From the NCBI RefSeq assembly GCF_009371885.1, contig NZ_QLZA01000008.1, positions 62,001-126,000 on the forward strand: 64,000 nt of DNA, written 5' to 3'. Below the pieces are notes generated by a model. It did not search any database and had not been told where the DNA came from. It was given only the letters and a program-made list of their open reading frames with translations. Below are positions 15,958 through 24,950 of the stretch, piece after piece (position 1 is the stretch's first letter; every line of letters starts with the position of its first letter). The translations under genes and the position numbers were made by a program. This DNA is from Bifidobacterium tibiigranuli (GTDB lineage: Bacteria > Actinomycetota > Actinomycetes > Actinomycetales > Bifidobacteriaceae).

Positions 15958-18357
15958 CTACAGCAGGTCCTTGGGGTCGACCTGGAAGCGCAGCTCCCCC
16001 GGCTCGCGCGCGGCCACATGCCGGGCGACTTCGTCGCGCAGTCGCAGCGCAAGCATCGCCCGGCGCTCGGGAGCTGCCCGAATCACCGCCTTGACCCGGT
16101 CGCGTGTCGCCTCAAGCTCGCGCGCATCCATCGTGCGTGGCACGGCGATCGGCACTGGACCCAAGACCGCAGGCATCATCTCGCCAGCCATCTCAAGCGT
16201 GGCAAGGTCGCCATCCAGCGCGCCCACATGGCGCAGCAGACCCATCACTGCGTCACGCCTGCCCCATACGCAGGCGCAGGCCACAACAGGCGGCAGGCCG
16301 GTCTCCTCGCGCTCTTCGAGCTCACGCGCGGCCAGCAGCGAGGAATCCCACAGCACCAGCGAACGGGCCAGCACCGGGTCGCTCTCCCCGATCAGCAGCG
16401 CCTGACCGCCTCGAGAACGCGGCGCACACAGGGACACCGCCCGCATCCACGCATTCAACGCATCCACACGCGCGTCGACGCCCGGCGCGTACAGACTCGT
16501 CCAGGCGTCAAGAATCGCAACCGCGGCATAGTCATTGCCAGGAGCACTGTCATTGTCGGGAACACTGTCATTGCCGAGCACACTGGCATGTTCGTTCTCG
16601 TCATTATCGCCGTTACGACTCGCCGGAGACCTCGCAACGACAGGAGACCGCGTTGCCGATTGCGCAGCAGCAGCCGGCTGCGGAGATATGGCTGATTGCG
16701 GTGCCAAGTCATCATCAGGCCGCACACGCGGCTCTGCGCCGGGCGTGGCGATCACCAGCATCGGGCGGCACGGCACCGATTCGAAGATGCCCTGGCTGGG
16801 GCTGGACAGCACCATCGACACGCCGCGAAACAGGCCCTGCAGCTGCGCGGCCGTTCCTGCGGCACCCACGCGCACCGCACGCATGCGCTCACCCGAGCAA
16901 CGGGGGCAATGCCAGTTCGCTGCGGCGGCCCCGCACCATCGGCAGCGCGCCGTACCGTCCTTGCCGCGCATCAACGGCCCTGTGCAACGCGGGCAGCGAG
17001 CCTGGCGATGGCATTGCGCACAGCTAAGTGCCTCGGCGACGCCATCGTGGGGTATCGAAAGCAGCACCGGCCCACGCTCCAAAGCCTCGCCAAGCGTGCG
17101 CACGGCGAAATGCGGGACGCGCGCCCCCACCGTCGCATCAGCCAAACGCGTCAATTCCTCGCGATTGAGCCAGCGAATCCAAGGAGCCTGCTCTTTGACG
17201 ACGGAACGCAGCGGCTTGATCTCCCGGCTTGCGCCGCTGACCGGCGTGCTGTGACCTGTTTTGCCGTCTGACAAGACCTCCCACTGGCTGATCGGGCTGC
17301 GAGCGTTCGCCATCGCCACGAATACCCCGCGATGCGCCTTCGCACGCAGCCGCAGCACGCCGCGCGCGTTCGCATAGGGCATCATGCCGTCGGCGTTCTG
17401 ATAGGCGGCGTCCTCGACGATGGCGAACAGCCCCGGCCCCTCCACCGGCGCGTACATGGCCGCGCGCGTGCCAATCACGCAGCGAATCGCGCCACTTGCC
17501 GCAGCACAGTATGCGCGATACCGCTCGACCGGCGGCAGGGCGGCGCTCAGCACGATGAAGTCGCCATGATATGAGCCATGCACCGGCTGGCCGGCGTCGA
17601 AGGCCCGCAGGCCCAAGCGGCTCAGCTGCCCGGCGACGTCCCGGGTCTCGCGCATGCCCGGCAGCACCAGCACCGCTGATTTGCCGGATGCCAGCGCATC
17701 CACGGCCAAAAGCGCCAAGTCGCCAGCCCACCGTTGCGCACCGGGAAGCATATCGAGCACGAACGAGGCGAATCCGCCGCCTTCGATAGCATCGCGCAGG
17801 CGGGTCGCCGAATCGTAGTCGCGCAGCACCTGGTCGAATTCGCGATCAAGCGCCGACCGAGTGGCCGCGCGAAGCATGCTTTGGCCGCCGCCCGCTGATT
17901 GCACGGATACGATGCCCTCCCGCTCCTTGTCGACCCGGGCGACGCGCGCGGGAACCGCCAAGCGCAGAATGTTGGCCCGCGTCCCGCCATAGGCATCGGC
18001 GATCATGGTGATATCCTCGCGCATCGACGGTCCCACCAGCGGCTCGGCGCTGAGCACGCGTTCGATGTAGCGCAGGGCGGAGGCCGGGGCATGCGAGGCT
18101 GCGACCCGGTTCCAGATGACGCCGTTGACCCGCTGGCCACCGAAGCGCACACGGACCATCACACCCGGCAGCGCCTGCGCCGAAAATCGTTCATCGATGA
18201 GATAGTCGAAGGTTTGCCCCAGATGCGTGGCCTGAACGTCGAGCACCACCTGCGCCACCGGCAGTTCGTGCGCCTGCTCGTGTACCGCAGCTCGCTTGCG
18301 CCGCTTGCGGGGCGCCAGCCCGTCAAGCGCGAGCTGTTCGGCATGCGTTTCGGTCAT
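15958..18357 (-). CDS. priA: primosomal protein N' (PriA), actinobacterial form
   Basis: This 799-aa protein has the PriA 3'-end-binding domain at the N-terminus and a zinc region with four C-x2-C pairs (about residues 470-525). The helicase motifs are eroded. There is no proper Walker A (only A-S-G-K-S-A in the matching place). The DEAH position reads V-E-D-A-A-Y. Actinobacterial PriA proteins are known to lack helicase motifs, so the protein likely loads or binds replication-restart factors instead of unwinding. A low-complexity insert rich in repeated N-D-S-A/V-P units lies at about 615-640. The start at 18357 matches the family; upstream in-frame codons to 18504 are not conserved-looking. 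Confidence 0.92.
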   Translation of the reverse strand: MTETHAEQLALDGLAPRKRRKRAAVHEQAHELPVAQVVLDVQATHLGQTFDYLIDERFSAQALPGVMVRVRFGGQRVNGVIWNRVAASHAPASALRYIERVLSAEPLVGPSMREDITMIADAYGGTRANILRLAVPARVARVDKEREGIVSVQSAGGGQSMLRAATRSALDREFDQVLRDYDSATRLRDAIEGGGFASFVLDMLPGAQRWAGDLALLAVDALASGKSAVLVLPGMRETRDVAGQLSRLGLRAFDAGQPVHGSYHGDFIVLSAALPPVERYRAYCAAASGAIRCVIGTRAAMYAPVEGPGLFAIVEDAAYQNADGMMPYANARGVLRLRAKAHRGVFVAMANARSPISQWEVLSDGKTGHSTPVSGASREIKPLRSVVKEQAPWIRWLNREELTRLADATVGARVPHFAVRTLGEALERGPVLLSIPHDGVAEALSCAQCHRQARCPRCTGPLMRGKDGTARCRWCGAAAANWHCPRCSGERMRAVRVGAAGTAAQLQGLFRGVSMVLSSPSQGIFESVPCRPMLVIATPGAEPRVRPDDDLAPQSAISPQPAAAAQSATRSPVVARSPASRNGDNDENEHASVLGNDSVPDNDSAPGNDYAAVAILDAWTSLYAPGVDARVDALNAWMRAVSLCAPRSRGGQALLIGESDPVLARSLVLWDSSLLAARELEEREETGLPPVVACACVWGRRDAVMGLLRHVGALDGDLATLEMAGEMMPAVLGPVPIAVPRTMDARELEATRDRVKAVIRAAPERRAMLALRLRDEVARHVAAREPGELRFQVDPKDLL

Positions 18358-18531
18358 GGTTATAGCGTACGCTCCCGGCGCAGTCTCAAATTTCTGGGTC
18401 CATATCTCGGCCAGCACGGCTCTCGGCAGTGCACGCCGCGCTATCAGCCCAAGTATATGACTACATATGACTGGGCCGCCGCAGTTCAACCTGCAGCGGC
18501 CCATGCTATTGCAGAGGTAGGAGTCCCCGGT

Positions 18532-19827
18532 CTATCGGCGGCTGGACCCGTCATACCACCACGGGCGCAGCGGGTAGGAATCCGTGCCCTCCATGTTCGG
18601 CTTGACGCACAGGAACTGATGAATCTGAATGTTGTTCAGCTCGAAGTTCAGCGCGCTGCCTGCGATATACAGGCCCCACAGCCGTGCCTTCGGCTCGCCG
18701 ACCATCGCCACGGCCTCGTCCCAGTGGTCCTGCAGATTCTTGTTCCACTGGTGCAGGGTCAGCGCATAATGCTGACGCAGATTCTCCTGGTTCACCACCT
18801 CGAAGCCCGTATCCTGAATCACCATTTCGATCTCGCCGGGCGAGGCCAGCTCGCCGTCGGGGAAGATGTAGCGGTCGATGAACTGCCCGGCGGTCTTGCC
18901 ATCGCTGGACCGCGTGCGCGTGATCTGATGGTTGAGCAGCGTGCCGTTGGGCTTGAGCTTGTCCAAAATCTCCTTGAAATAGGAGGGATAGTGCTTGAAG
19001 CCGACGTGCTCCATCATGCCCAGCGAACAGATCGCGTCGAAGTCACCCTCCGGCACATCGCGGTAGTCCATCAGCCGCACTTCGGCCAGATCCTCAAGCC
19101 CCTCGCGCTTGATCCAGTCCTGCGCCCAATCGACCTGCTCCTGCGACAAGGTGACGCCGAGCACATGGATGCCACGCTTGGCCGCCAGCACCTCCATGGA
19201 GCCCCAGCCGCAGCCGATGTCGAGCAGCCGCTCGCCGGACTTGACGCCAAGCTTGTCGAGCACCAGATTGAGCTTGCGCTCCTCGGCCTCTTCCAGAGAA
19301 TCCTCTGGCGTGTTGAACACCGCGCAGGTGTACGTCATCGAGAGGCCGAGGAAGAGCCGGTAGAACTCATTCGACTGGTCGTAGTGGTAGCTCACCGTGG
19401 CGGCGTCGCCGGCCTTGGTATGCGGTACCAGACCTTCGGTGATGCGCTTGAATTTGCTTGGCCCCTCGATGGCCGGGCGTTCCGGATGCCTGATGCCGTG
19501 CTTGGCGACGGTGGAGAGCATCTTGGCCAAGCCGATCGGATCGGGGCGGTGGAAGCTGTCTTCCAGCTCGGTCAGCTGCCTGAAAACCGTGTAAGGGTCG
19601 CCGGGAAGAATCTCCGGAGAATCGATGTCGCCCTGCAAGTAGGCACGGGCAAGCCCCAGATCATTGGGGTGCTCGACCATATAGTAGACGGCTCTCGAAT
19701 TCTTGACGACCAGATGCAGCGGTGCATCCTCCGGCCCGAACGACGAGCCATCGAACGCCGTGACATTCACCTGCCCCGTATCGTCCGCAAACAGCCCGAT
19801 CATGTCCGCAACGGTCATACCCGCCAT
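18532..19827 (-). CDS. cfa: cyclopropane-fatty-acyl-phospholipid synthase
   Basis: It adds a methylene from SAM to unsaturated acyl chains of membrane phospholipids. The 431-aa product has the SAM-binding motif L-D-I-G-C-G-W-G at about residues 186-193. The family segments G-V-T-L-S-x-E-Q and F-D-A-I-C-S-L-G-M-M-E-H-V are present, as is Y-I-F-P-D-G-E-L near residue 322. The start at 19827 is chosen because GGAGG lies 7 bases upstream; an ATG 18 bp further upstream lies before that site. It is downstream of metK, the source of its SAM, but separated by a strong hairpin. Confidence 0.93.
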   Translation of the reverse strand: MAGMTVADMIGLFADDTGQVNVTAFDGSSFGPEDAPLHLVVKNSRAVYYMVEHPNDLGLARAYLQGDIDSPEILPGDPYTVFRQLTELEDSFHRPDPIGLAKMLSTVAKHGIRHPERPAIEGPSKFKRITEGLVPHTKAGDAATVSYHYDQSNEFYRLFLGLSMTYTCAVFNTPEDSLEEAEERKLNLVLDKLGVKSGERLLDIGCGWGSMEVLAAKRGIHVLGVTLSQEQVDWAQDWIKREGLEDLAEVRLMDYRDVPEGDFDAICSLGMMEHVGFKHYPSYFKEILDKLKPNGTLLNHQITRTRSSDGKTAGQFIDRYIFPDGELASPGEIEMVIQDTGFEVVNQENLRQHYALTLHQWNKNLQDHWDEAVAMVGEPKARLWGLYIAGSALNFELNNIQIHQFLCVKPNMEGTDSYPLRPWWYDGSSRR

Positions 19828-19935
19828 ATACACGCCTCCATCCACAGGAATATTCCTGCTCTAGCCTAGTTCTCCTATTCGCGCACTGTGTGACGATTTC
19901 GCACACGGTAAAGATTTCACTTATACCCAAGGCGC

Positions 19936-19988
19936 AACGATTCGGCCCGCGCCTTTCCTCGAATGCGAAAAGCGCGGGCCGAATCGTT
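19936..19988. terminator. hairpin after metK
   Basis: Perfect 17-bp arms, 19936-19952 and 19972-19988, whose inner part can extend through a C-bulge into a CTTTC/GAAA stem. It lies directly after the metK stop on the minus strand and in front of cfa. There is no T tract, so it may be a terminator or mRNA end-processing structure. Confidence 0.7.
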
Positions 19989-19991
19989 CGG

Positions 19992-21203
19992 TCACCGCAG
20001 CGCGGCCTTGAGCGCCTCTACCTTGTCCGTACGCTCCCACGTGAAGTCGGGATCGGTGCGGCCGAAGTGGCCGTAGGCGGCGGTTTTAAGGTACACGGGC
20101 CGCAGCAGGTCGAGCTCGTCGATGATGGCCGCCGGACGCAGATCAAAAACTTTGCGCACTGCAGCCTGAATCTGCTCGCGGCTCATGCCCGCCGTTTCGG
20201 TGCCGTAGGTCTCTACGTTGACGCTGACCGGGTCGGCCACGCCGATGGCATACGCGACCTGCACTTCGACCTTGTGCGCCAGTCCGGCCGCGACGATGTT
20301 CTTGGCCACCCAGCGGGCGGCATAGGCTGCCGAACGATCGACCTTGCTCGGGTCCTTGCCCGAGAACGCGCCGCCGCCGTGGTGGGCCGCGCCGCCGTAA
20401 GTGTCCACGATGATCTTGCGCCCGGTCAGGCCTGCGTCCGCAGCCGGACCGCCCAGCACGAACGAGCCGGTGGGGTTGACCAGCACGCGGTAGTCGTCAT
20501 GCTTGAGGTTGCTGCCAAGGACCTCATCGAGCACCGGCTCGATGACATGCTTAGCGAGCTGGCCCAGCAGCCAGTCATGGTCGACCTCAGGGTCATGCTG
20601 CGTGGAGATGAGCACGGTGTCGAGGCGAACAGGATGGTCCTGCTCGTCGTATTCGATGGTCACCTGCGTCTTGCCATCCGGACGCAGATGGCTGATGATG
20701 CTCTGCTTGCGCACCTCGGTCAGGCGATACGCCAGGCGATGCGCCAGATAGATCGGCAGCGGCATCAGCACTGGCGTCTCGTCGCTGGCGTAGCCGAACA
20801 TCACGCCCTGGTCGCCGGCGCCCTGCGCGGCGTAGCGCTCCTCACGCGAGGCGGCCGACTCCTCGTCGCGCCCCAAGCGGGCCACGCCCTGGTTGATTTC
20901 GGCACTCTGCCCGGTCAGCGAGACCAGCACGCCGCAGGAATCCGCATCTAGCCCGATGTCGGAGCTCGTATAGCCGATGTTCTTCACGACGGAACGCACG
21001 ATGCTCTGAATATCGCTGTACCCGTCGCTGGTCACCTCGCCAAAGACGAAGAACTGGCCCGTCGTGGCCGAGGTTTCCACGGCCACATGCGAATGCGGGT
21101 CCTGACGCAGCATGTCGTCAAGGATGGCATCGGAAATCTGATCGCATATCTTGTCCGGATGGCCCTCGGTGACGGATTCCGCCGAAATCAGACGCTGTTC
21201 CAT
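19992..21203 (-). CDS. metK: S-adenosylmethionine synthetase
   Basis: MetK makes SAM from methionine and ATP. The 403-aa product starts at 21203 with GGGGAG upstream. It has S-V-T-E-G-H-P-D-K at residues 8-16, [11 protein letters not shown] near 135, and the second signature [14 protein letters not shown] (about 290-303). Length matches the family. An in-frame extension to 21344 is not supported. It probably has its own promoter in the 257-bp gap to rpoZ; no SAM riboswitch was recognised there. Confidence 0.96.
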   Translation of the reverse strand: MEQRLISAESVTEGHPDKICDQISDAILDDMLRQDPHSHVAVETSATTGQFFVFGEVTSDGYSDIQSIVRSVVKNIGYTSSDIGLDADSCGVLVSLTGQSAEINQGVARLGRDEESAASREERYAAQGAGDQGVMFGYASDETPVLMPLPIYLAHRLAYRLTEVRKQSIISHLRPDGKTQVTIEYDEQDHPVRLDTVLISTQHDPEVDHDWLLGQLAKHVIEPVLDEVLGSNLKHDDYRVLVNPTGSFVLGGPAADAGLTGRKIIVDTYGGAAHHGGGAFSGKDPSKVDRSAAYAARWVAKNIVAAGLAHKVEVQVAYAIGVADPVSVNVETYGTETAGMSREQIQAAVRKVFDLRPAAIIDELDLLRPVYLKTAAYGHFGRTDPDFTWERTDKVEALKAALR

Positions 21204-21460
21204 ATACTCCCCCTGCTCCTTGTGACCGGAGCTCCGCCTTGTCGTCGCCGGGTCGCATGGACGGCCGCATACTGTGCCCCGGCTCCTTGTTATGCCGCAT
21301 ATAGTACGCCCCGACCCACGACGTGTCACGTCTTGCGTGCACATCGCGAATCGGGGCGGATACGTTATGCTGCCGTGTTCGCTGAGGCCGAATCACACCG
21401 AATCACCGTGTGGCGGGGGCTGGCTATACCGCGCGAAACTGCAGGAAAAGCGTCAGTAAA

Positions 21461-21745
21461 TCAGTTGCCTTCGCTCAGATCGTCCTCGCCAAGGGTCTCC
21501 TCAAGCAGGCCCTCGTTGATTTCGCGGAAGGCGATAGACAGCGGCTTCTCCTGGTTCTTGTATTCCACGAGCGGCCCGACATTCTGCAGCAGGCCTTCGT
21601 TAAGCTGCGTGAAGTAGGAGTTGATCTGCCGTGCCCGCTTGGCAGCGAAAATCGACAGCGCATACTTGGAATCAGCGTGCTCCATCAGATTGTCGATTGT
21701 CGGGTTCGCCAGTCCATCCGGGGTGGGCTCAGTGCCAAATGCCAT
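21461..21745 (-). CDS. rpoZ: RNA polymerase omega subunit
   Basis: The 94-aa protein carries the omega signature: [17 protein letters not shown] near residue 27, and [11 protein letters not shown] toward the C-terminus. Omega helps assemble the beta-prime subunit. The start at 21745 follows a GGAAGAG site and is preferred to an ATG 15 bp upstream. In many Actinobacteria rpoZ lies between gmk and metK; here gmk is about 5.3 kb away. Confidence 0.93.
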   Translation of the reverse strand: MAFGTEPTPDGLANPTIDNLMEHADSKYALSIFAAKRARQINSYFTQLNEGLLQNVGPLVEYKNQEKPLSIAFREINEGLLEETLGEDDLSEGN

Positions 21746-21876
21746 GTTGTTCTCTTCCAATCGTCGTCACACGATGCCGCACCGCATTCATGCGCGCGGC
21801 TATCAAAGCATTCAGTATATCGCACCATGCCGATTTCACTACAACTTCCTAGCACCATCAGGACTGCGGCAGCCTC

Positions 21877-22998
21877 TTATTGCCGCATTGCCAGCACTGG
21901 CACCATAATGACGACCAATACGAACACAAGGATGGCAAGCCATATGACCGGGCGTCCGAAATTGAGCGTCCAGCCCACGCCGAAGCGCTTGGGCACGATG
22001 GCTGCGTGATCATTGCGATTGACATAGAACACGCCGAGCTTCCAGAAGCGGTCGTCGTCCGACGAGCCTGACTGCGAGGACGTGTCCCGGCCGAACACCT
22101 TGGAGCCGTTCTGCCCGTAGAACACGGCAAGCACGACTGCGCCCGCCACTGCTGCAACGGCAGCTACCAACGCGACGGCACCCACGGCATCAAGTCTTAC
22201 AGCGCCAATGACCGCCGCCTGCAGCGTCAGTCCCAGAACCGAAATCAATATCATGCCGCACGACACGAGGTACATGCTCCACACCCGTGTGAACAGGCCG
22301 TAGGCATAAGCCGTTTCCGCAGGCTTATCAGGGTCTATGGGCCGCTTCGAAGCCACAATCACCGCATGCACCACGACGAACACTACTGCCAACAAGATTT
22401 GCACGCCCGGGGCCAGCCACAACAGGCCGTGGCTTTTGCCAGCCCAGCCATCGATCGCTCCGGCTGCGTTTTCATGTATGGCAATCCGCGCTGGCATGGC
22501 GGCATAGCTGGCATAGCCTACGGCAATCGTAATCCCGACCGGCACAAGATGGAGCAGATTCCACGCCAACGAGATCGGCTTGGGAGTATCCTGCTCGGCC
22601 AGCAGCGCGGCGCGGCGCTCGTCGACGACAATCCAACGACTAGACGCTTTGATCGCCATGATTTTGCGCCGGAATGCCTGTTGAAGGGCAAAGCCGACTA
22701 TCGGCAGCGCGGCAACGGATGCGATAAGCGCCCAGAACCCGGCCGCACGCCCATATGCCAGCGCCAGCAACAGCGAGACGGCCACGCAAACCATGCCGAA
22801 AGCCGTTACCATCAGCGAGAACAGCGTCTTGTAGCGCCGCACACGCTGGTCGCCATGTGCGGCAGGCGGCACACTGACGCCGAAGCATTCACGCTGGTCG
22901 GTTATCCACGGCACAATTGCCAAGCTCACCAGTTCAAGCAGCGGCAGCACAACGAGCAGACTCGTGAATGCGGCAGAAACAACAGCAGCGTTATTCAT
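21877..22998 (-). CDS. multi-pass membrane protein with DUF5808-type C-terminus
   Basis: A 373-aa protein with about eight predicted hydrophobic segments. A DUF1648-like N-terminal half is followed by a short soluble loop rich in Ser. A D-D-R-F-W-K-L-G-x-F-Y-x-N-R-x-D block follows, next to K-R-F-G-x-G-W-T-L-N-F, the hallmark of the DUF5808 segment. The start at 22998 has AAAGG 7 bases upstream. It begins 11 bp after the GntR gene, so the two form an operon, a common pairing in Gram-positive bacteria. Function is unknown; a sensory or envelope role is possible. Confidence 0.82.
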   Translation of the reverse strand: MNNAAVVSAAFTSLLVVLPLLELVSLAIVPWITDQRECFGVSVPPAAHGDQRVRRYKTLFSLMVTAFGMVCVAVSLLLALAYGRAAGFWALIASVAALPIVGFALQQAFRRKIMAIKASSRWIVVDERRAALLAEQDTPKPISLAWNLLHLVPVGITIAVGYASYAAMPARIAIHENAAGAIDGWAGKSHGLLWLAPGVQILLAVVFVVVHAVIVASKRPIDPDKPAETAYAYGLFTRVWSMYLVSCGMILISVLGLTLQAAVIGAVRLDAVGAVALVAAVAAVAGAVVLAVFYGQNGSKVFGRDTSSQSGSSDDDRFWKLGVFYVNRNDHAAIVPKRFGVGWTLNFGRPVIWLAILVFVLVVIMVPVLAMRQ

Positions 22999-23009
22999 GG
23001 CAACACCTT

Positions 23010-23447
23010 TCACTTCGATGTATTCGATGTATCTGAGAAGTCCGATCGGCTTGTGGGCTGATCGAAGACTTTGGCGGCCTGCTCATCCGCGAGCGCCGCG
23101 AACCGCTTGCGGCTGCCCCCGCGTGCCTTGTACGCCAGCGCGATGCGGTACAGCTCCTCGCGCATCCGCTGATTCTGGGCATCGGCGCGTTGCCTGGCCG
23201 TGGAAACGCTGCGGTCCGAGACGATGGCCCCGGCTCCTCGCCGCATGAGCAGATAGCCCTCATCGCGCAGAATCGCGTACGCCTTGTTGACGGTGTGCAG
23301 ATTGATGCCGAGATCCGAGGCCAGCGAGCGCACGCTGGGAAGCTGATCGCCGGGCAGCAGCTCGCCATCGGCTATCGCGGCGATGAGCTGGCGGCGCAGC
23401 TGCTCGTAGATCGGCGTTTCGTCGCTTTGATCGATTTCGACAATCAT
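23010..23447 (-). CDS. GntR-family (YtrA-type) transcriptional regulator
   Basis: A 145-aa protein with an N-terminal winged helix: P-I-Y-E-Q-L-R-R-Q-L at residues 12-21 and L-P-S-V-R-S-L-A-x-D-L-G-I-N near 40-53 are the GntR signature. A short C-terminal helical tail (about 70 residues) follows instead of a ligand domain, as in the YtrA subfamily. Ribosome-binding site GGAGAGCTGG. It probably represses its own operon with the downstream membrane protein. The AT-rich block 23487-23516 upstream likely holds promoter and operator. Confidence 0.9.
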   Translation of the reverse strand: MIVEIDQSDETPIYEQLRRQLIAAIADGELLPGDQLPSVRSLASDLGINLHTVNKAYAILRDEGYLLMRRGAGAIVSDRSVSTARQRADAQNQRMREELYRIALAYKARGGSRKRFAALADEQAAKVFDQPTSRSDFSDTSNTSK

Positions 23448-23758
23448 CCAGCTCTCCGTTCCGCGTGTCTTTCAAGCAATTCCATTCTATCTGTTCTATA
23501 TAAACTATAATACTAAAAATCGCGCTTTGCAAGCAGCGTTGCATCGCGCAATCGGCTCACTTCCGAACCGATAGGTAACTCTTCGCCGCGCACAAACCGC
23601 CACTTGCCGATACCTCGTCGGATAATCGTAGGGAATTCTGGATAGTTTCGACTACACTCTTTTATCGACATCCAGATGGCATGCTTCGACGCGACGAGAC
23701 GTTGAGGAATAGGCGCATAATGGTGGACGCAAGCCACCAAGTGAAGGAGAGAGCGCGA
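23448..23758. other. divergent promoter region between the gntR gene and the VanA-like ligase
   Basis: 311 bp without a credible gene. The part next to gntR is very AT-rich (23487-23516), with TATA/TATAGT-like blocks on the minus strand. The part next to the ligase is GC-richer and ends with an AAGGAGAG site at about 23744-23751. Confidence 0.6.
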
Positions 23759-24796
23759 ATGAGTGCAACCAAAGTGGGCATCCTGTTCGGCGGCATCGGC
23801 GAAGAGCACGATGTTTCGGTCAAGTCGGCATGCGAGGTGGCCAAGAGCCTCGACCCGCAGCGCTACGAGCCGTACTGGATCGGCATCAGCCGCGAGGGAG
23901 CGTGGAAGCTGTGCAAGGGGCCGGATACGGATTGGGAGCATGACTTCGTGCCGGCTTCGCTTTCGCCCGACAGAGATGTGCACGGACTGGTGGCGTGGCA
24001 CGGCAACGAGGCCAGTGTCATCCGGCTTGACGTAGTACTTCCCGCGCTCCATGGAACCATGGGCGAGGACGGCACGATACAGGGTCTGCTGGAGCTGTCC
24101 GGCATCCCCTATGTCGGCTGCGACGTCGAAAGCTCGGTCATCTGCATGGACAAGTCCCTGGCATATCTGGTCGCCACCGATGCGGGAATCGCGACGCCCG
24201 GCTTCCATATCGTCAGGGACGGCGACAGCCCGGACCCGCAGGCGTTGGACTATCCGGTCTTCGTCAAGCCCGCCCGCTCCGGCTCCTCCTTCGGCGTCAG
24301 CAAGGTGAGCGGCCCTGATGAGCTGCAGGACGCGCTGGCGCTCGCACGGCAGTACGACAGCAAGGTGCTCATCGAGCAGGCCATCATCGGCAAGGAGATC
24401 GGCTGCTCGGTTCTGGAAAACGAGTCAGGGCTGACGCTTGGCGAGGTCGACCATGTCGCGCTATCCACCGGATTCCTGAGGATTCACTTGGAGAACTCGC
24501 CCGAAACCGGCTCGCAGAACTCGCAGTTCATCTCCCCCGCCGACATCCCGCAATATCAGCAGCAGATCATCAAGGATGCCGCGGTCAAGGTGTACCGCGC
24601 GCTCGGCTGCACCGGCATCGCCCGCGTGGACATGTTCCTGACCGAGGACGACAAGGCCGTGCTCAACGAGGTCAACACGCTGCCGGGGCTGACCTCCTAC
24701 AGCCGCTACCCGCGGATGATGAAGGCCGCAGGGCTGACCTTCGCCGATGTCGTCGATCAGCTCATCGCGCACGCGCTGCATGTCGATCGGCGATAG
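23759..24796 (+). CDS. D-alanine--D-Xaa ligase of VanA type
   Basis: The 345-aa ATP-grasp ligase joins D-Ala to a second D-residue for the peptidoglycan stem. From memory, long stretches match enterococcal VanA: E-E-H-D-V-S-V-K-S-A near 15-24, H-G-x-x-G-E-D-G-x-I-Q-G-L near 98-110, V-K-P-A-R-S-G-S-S-F-G-V near 169-180, and the C-terminal N-E-V-N-T-L-P-G-x-T-S-Y-S-R-Y-P-R-M-M. The omega loop contains R-I-H with His243, the position of VanA His244, where D-Ala:D-Ala ligases carry the YxxK-type Tyr/Lys loop. The start at 23759 follows AAGGAGAG. No vanH or vanX lies nearby. It could be the housekeeping ligase of this genus or an acquired depsipeptide ligase. Confidence 0.9.
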   Translation: MSATKVGILFGGIGEEHDVSVKSACEVAKSLDPQRYEPYWIGISREGAWKLCKGPDTDWEHDFVPASLSPDRDVHGLVAWHGNEASVIRLDVVLPALHGTMGEDGTIQGLLELSGIPYVGCDVESSVICMDKSLAYLVATDAGIATPGFHIVRDGDSPDPQALDYPVFVKPARSGSSFGVSKVSGPDELQDALALARQYDSKVLIEQAIIGKEIGCSVLENESGLTLGEVDHVALSTGFLRIHLENSPETGSQNSQFISPADIPQYQQQIIKDAAVKVYRALGCTGIARVDMFLTEDDKAVLNEVNTLPGLTSYSRYPRMMKAAGLTFADVVDQLIAHALHVDRR

Positions 24797-24800
24797 CAGA

Positions 24801-24871
24801 CAATCCTCGGTTAGTCGGCTTGCCTGTTGACTTGTTGATGTTATCGATATGGCAGGCAAGCCGTAGGATTG
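24801..24871. terminator. large hairpin after the VanA-like ligase
   Basis: Outer arms 24801-24807 and 24865-24871 and inner 11-bp arms 24816-24826 and 24853-24863 pair perfectly, leaving an AT-rich 26-base loop. It begins 4 bp after the ligase stop. No T tract is seen; it may end the ligase transcript or shape the leader of ilvD. Confidence 0.65.
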
Positions 24872-24950
24872 TGAGCGCTACCAGGCTTTGAGCGCGCAAC
24901 CGTTTCACAATGCGGCCACGAACACGCAGGTGTCGTGCGTTGACATTTGA

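Noticed and set aside
21204..21460. Search for a SAM riboswitch upstream of metK
   Set aside because: No conserved core of SAM-I/II/III or T-box was seen in the 257-bp gap.
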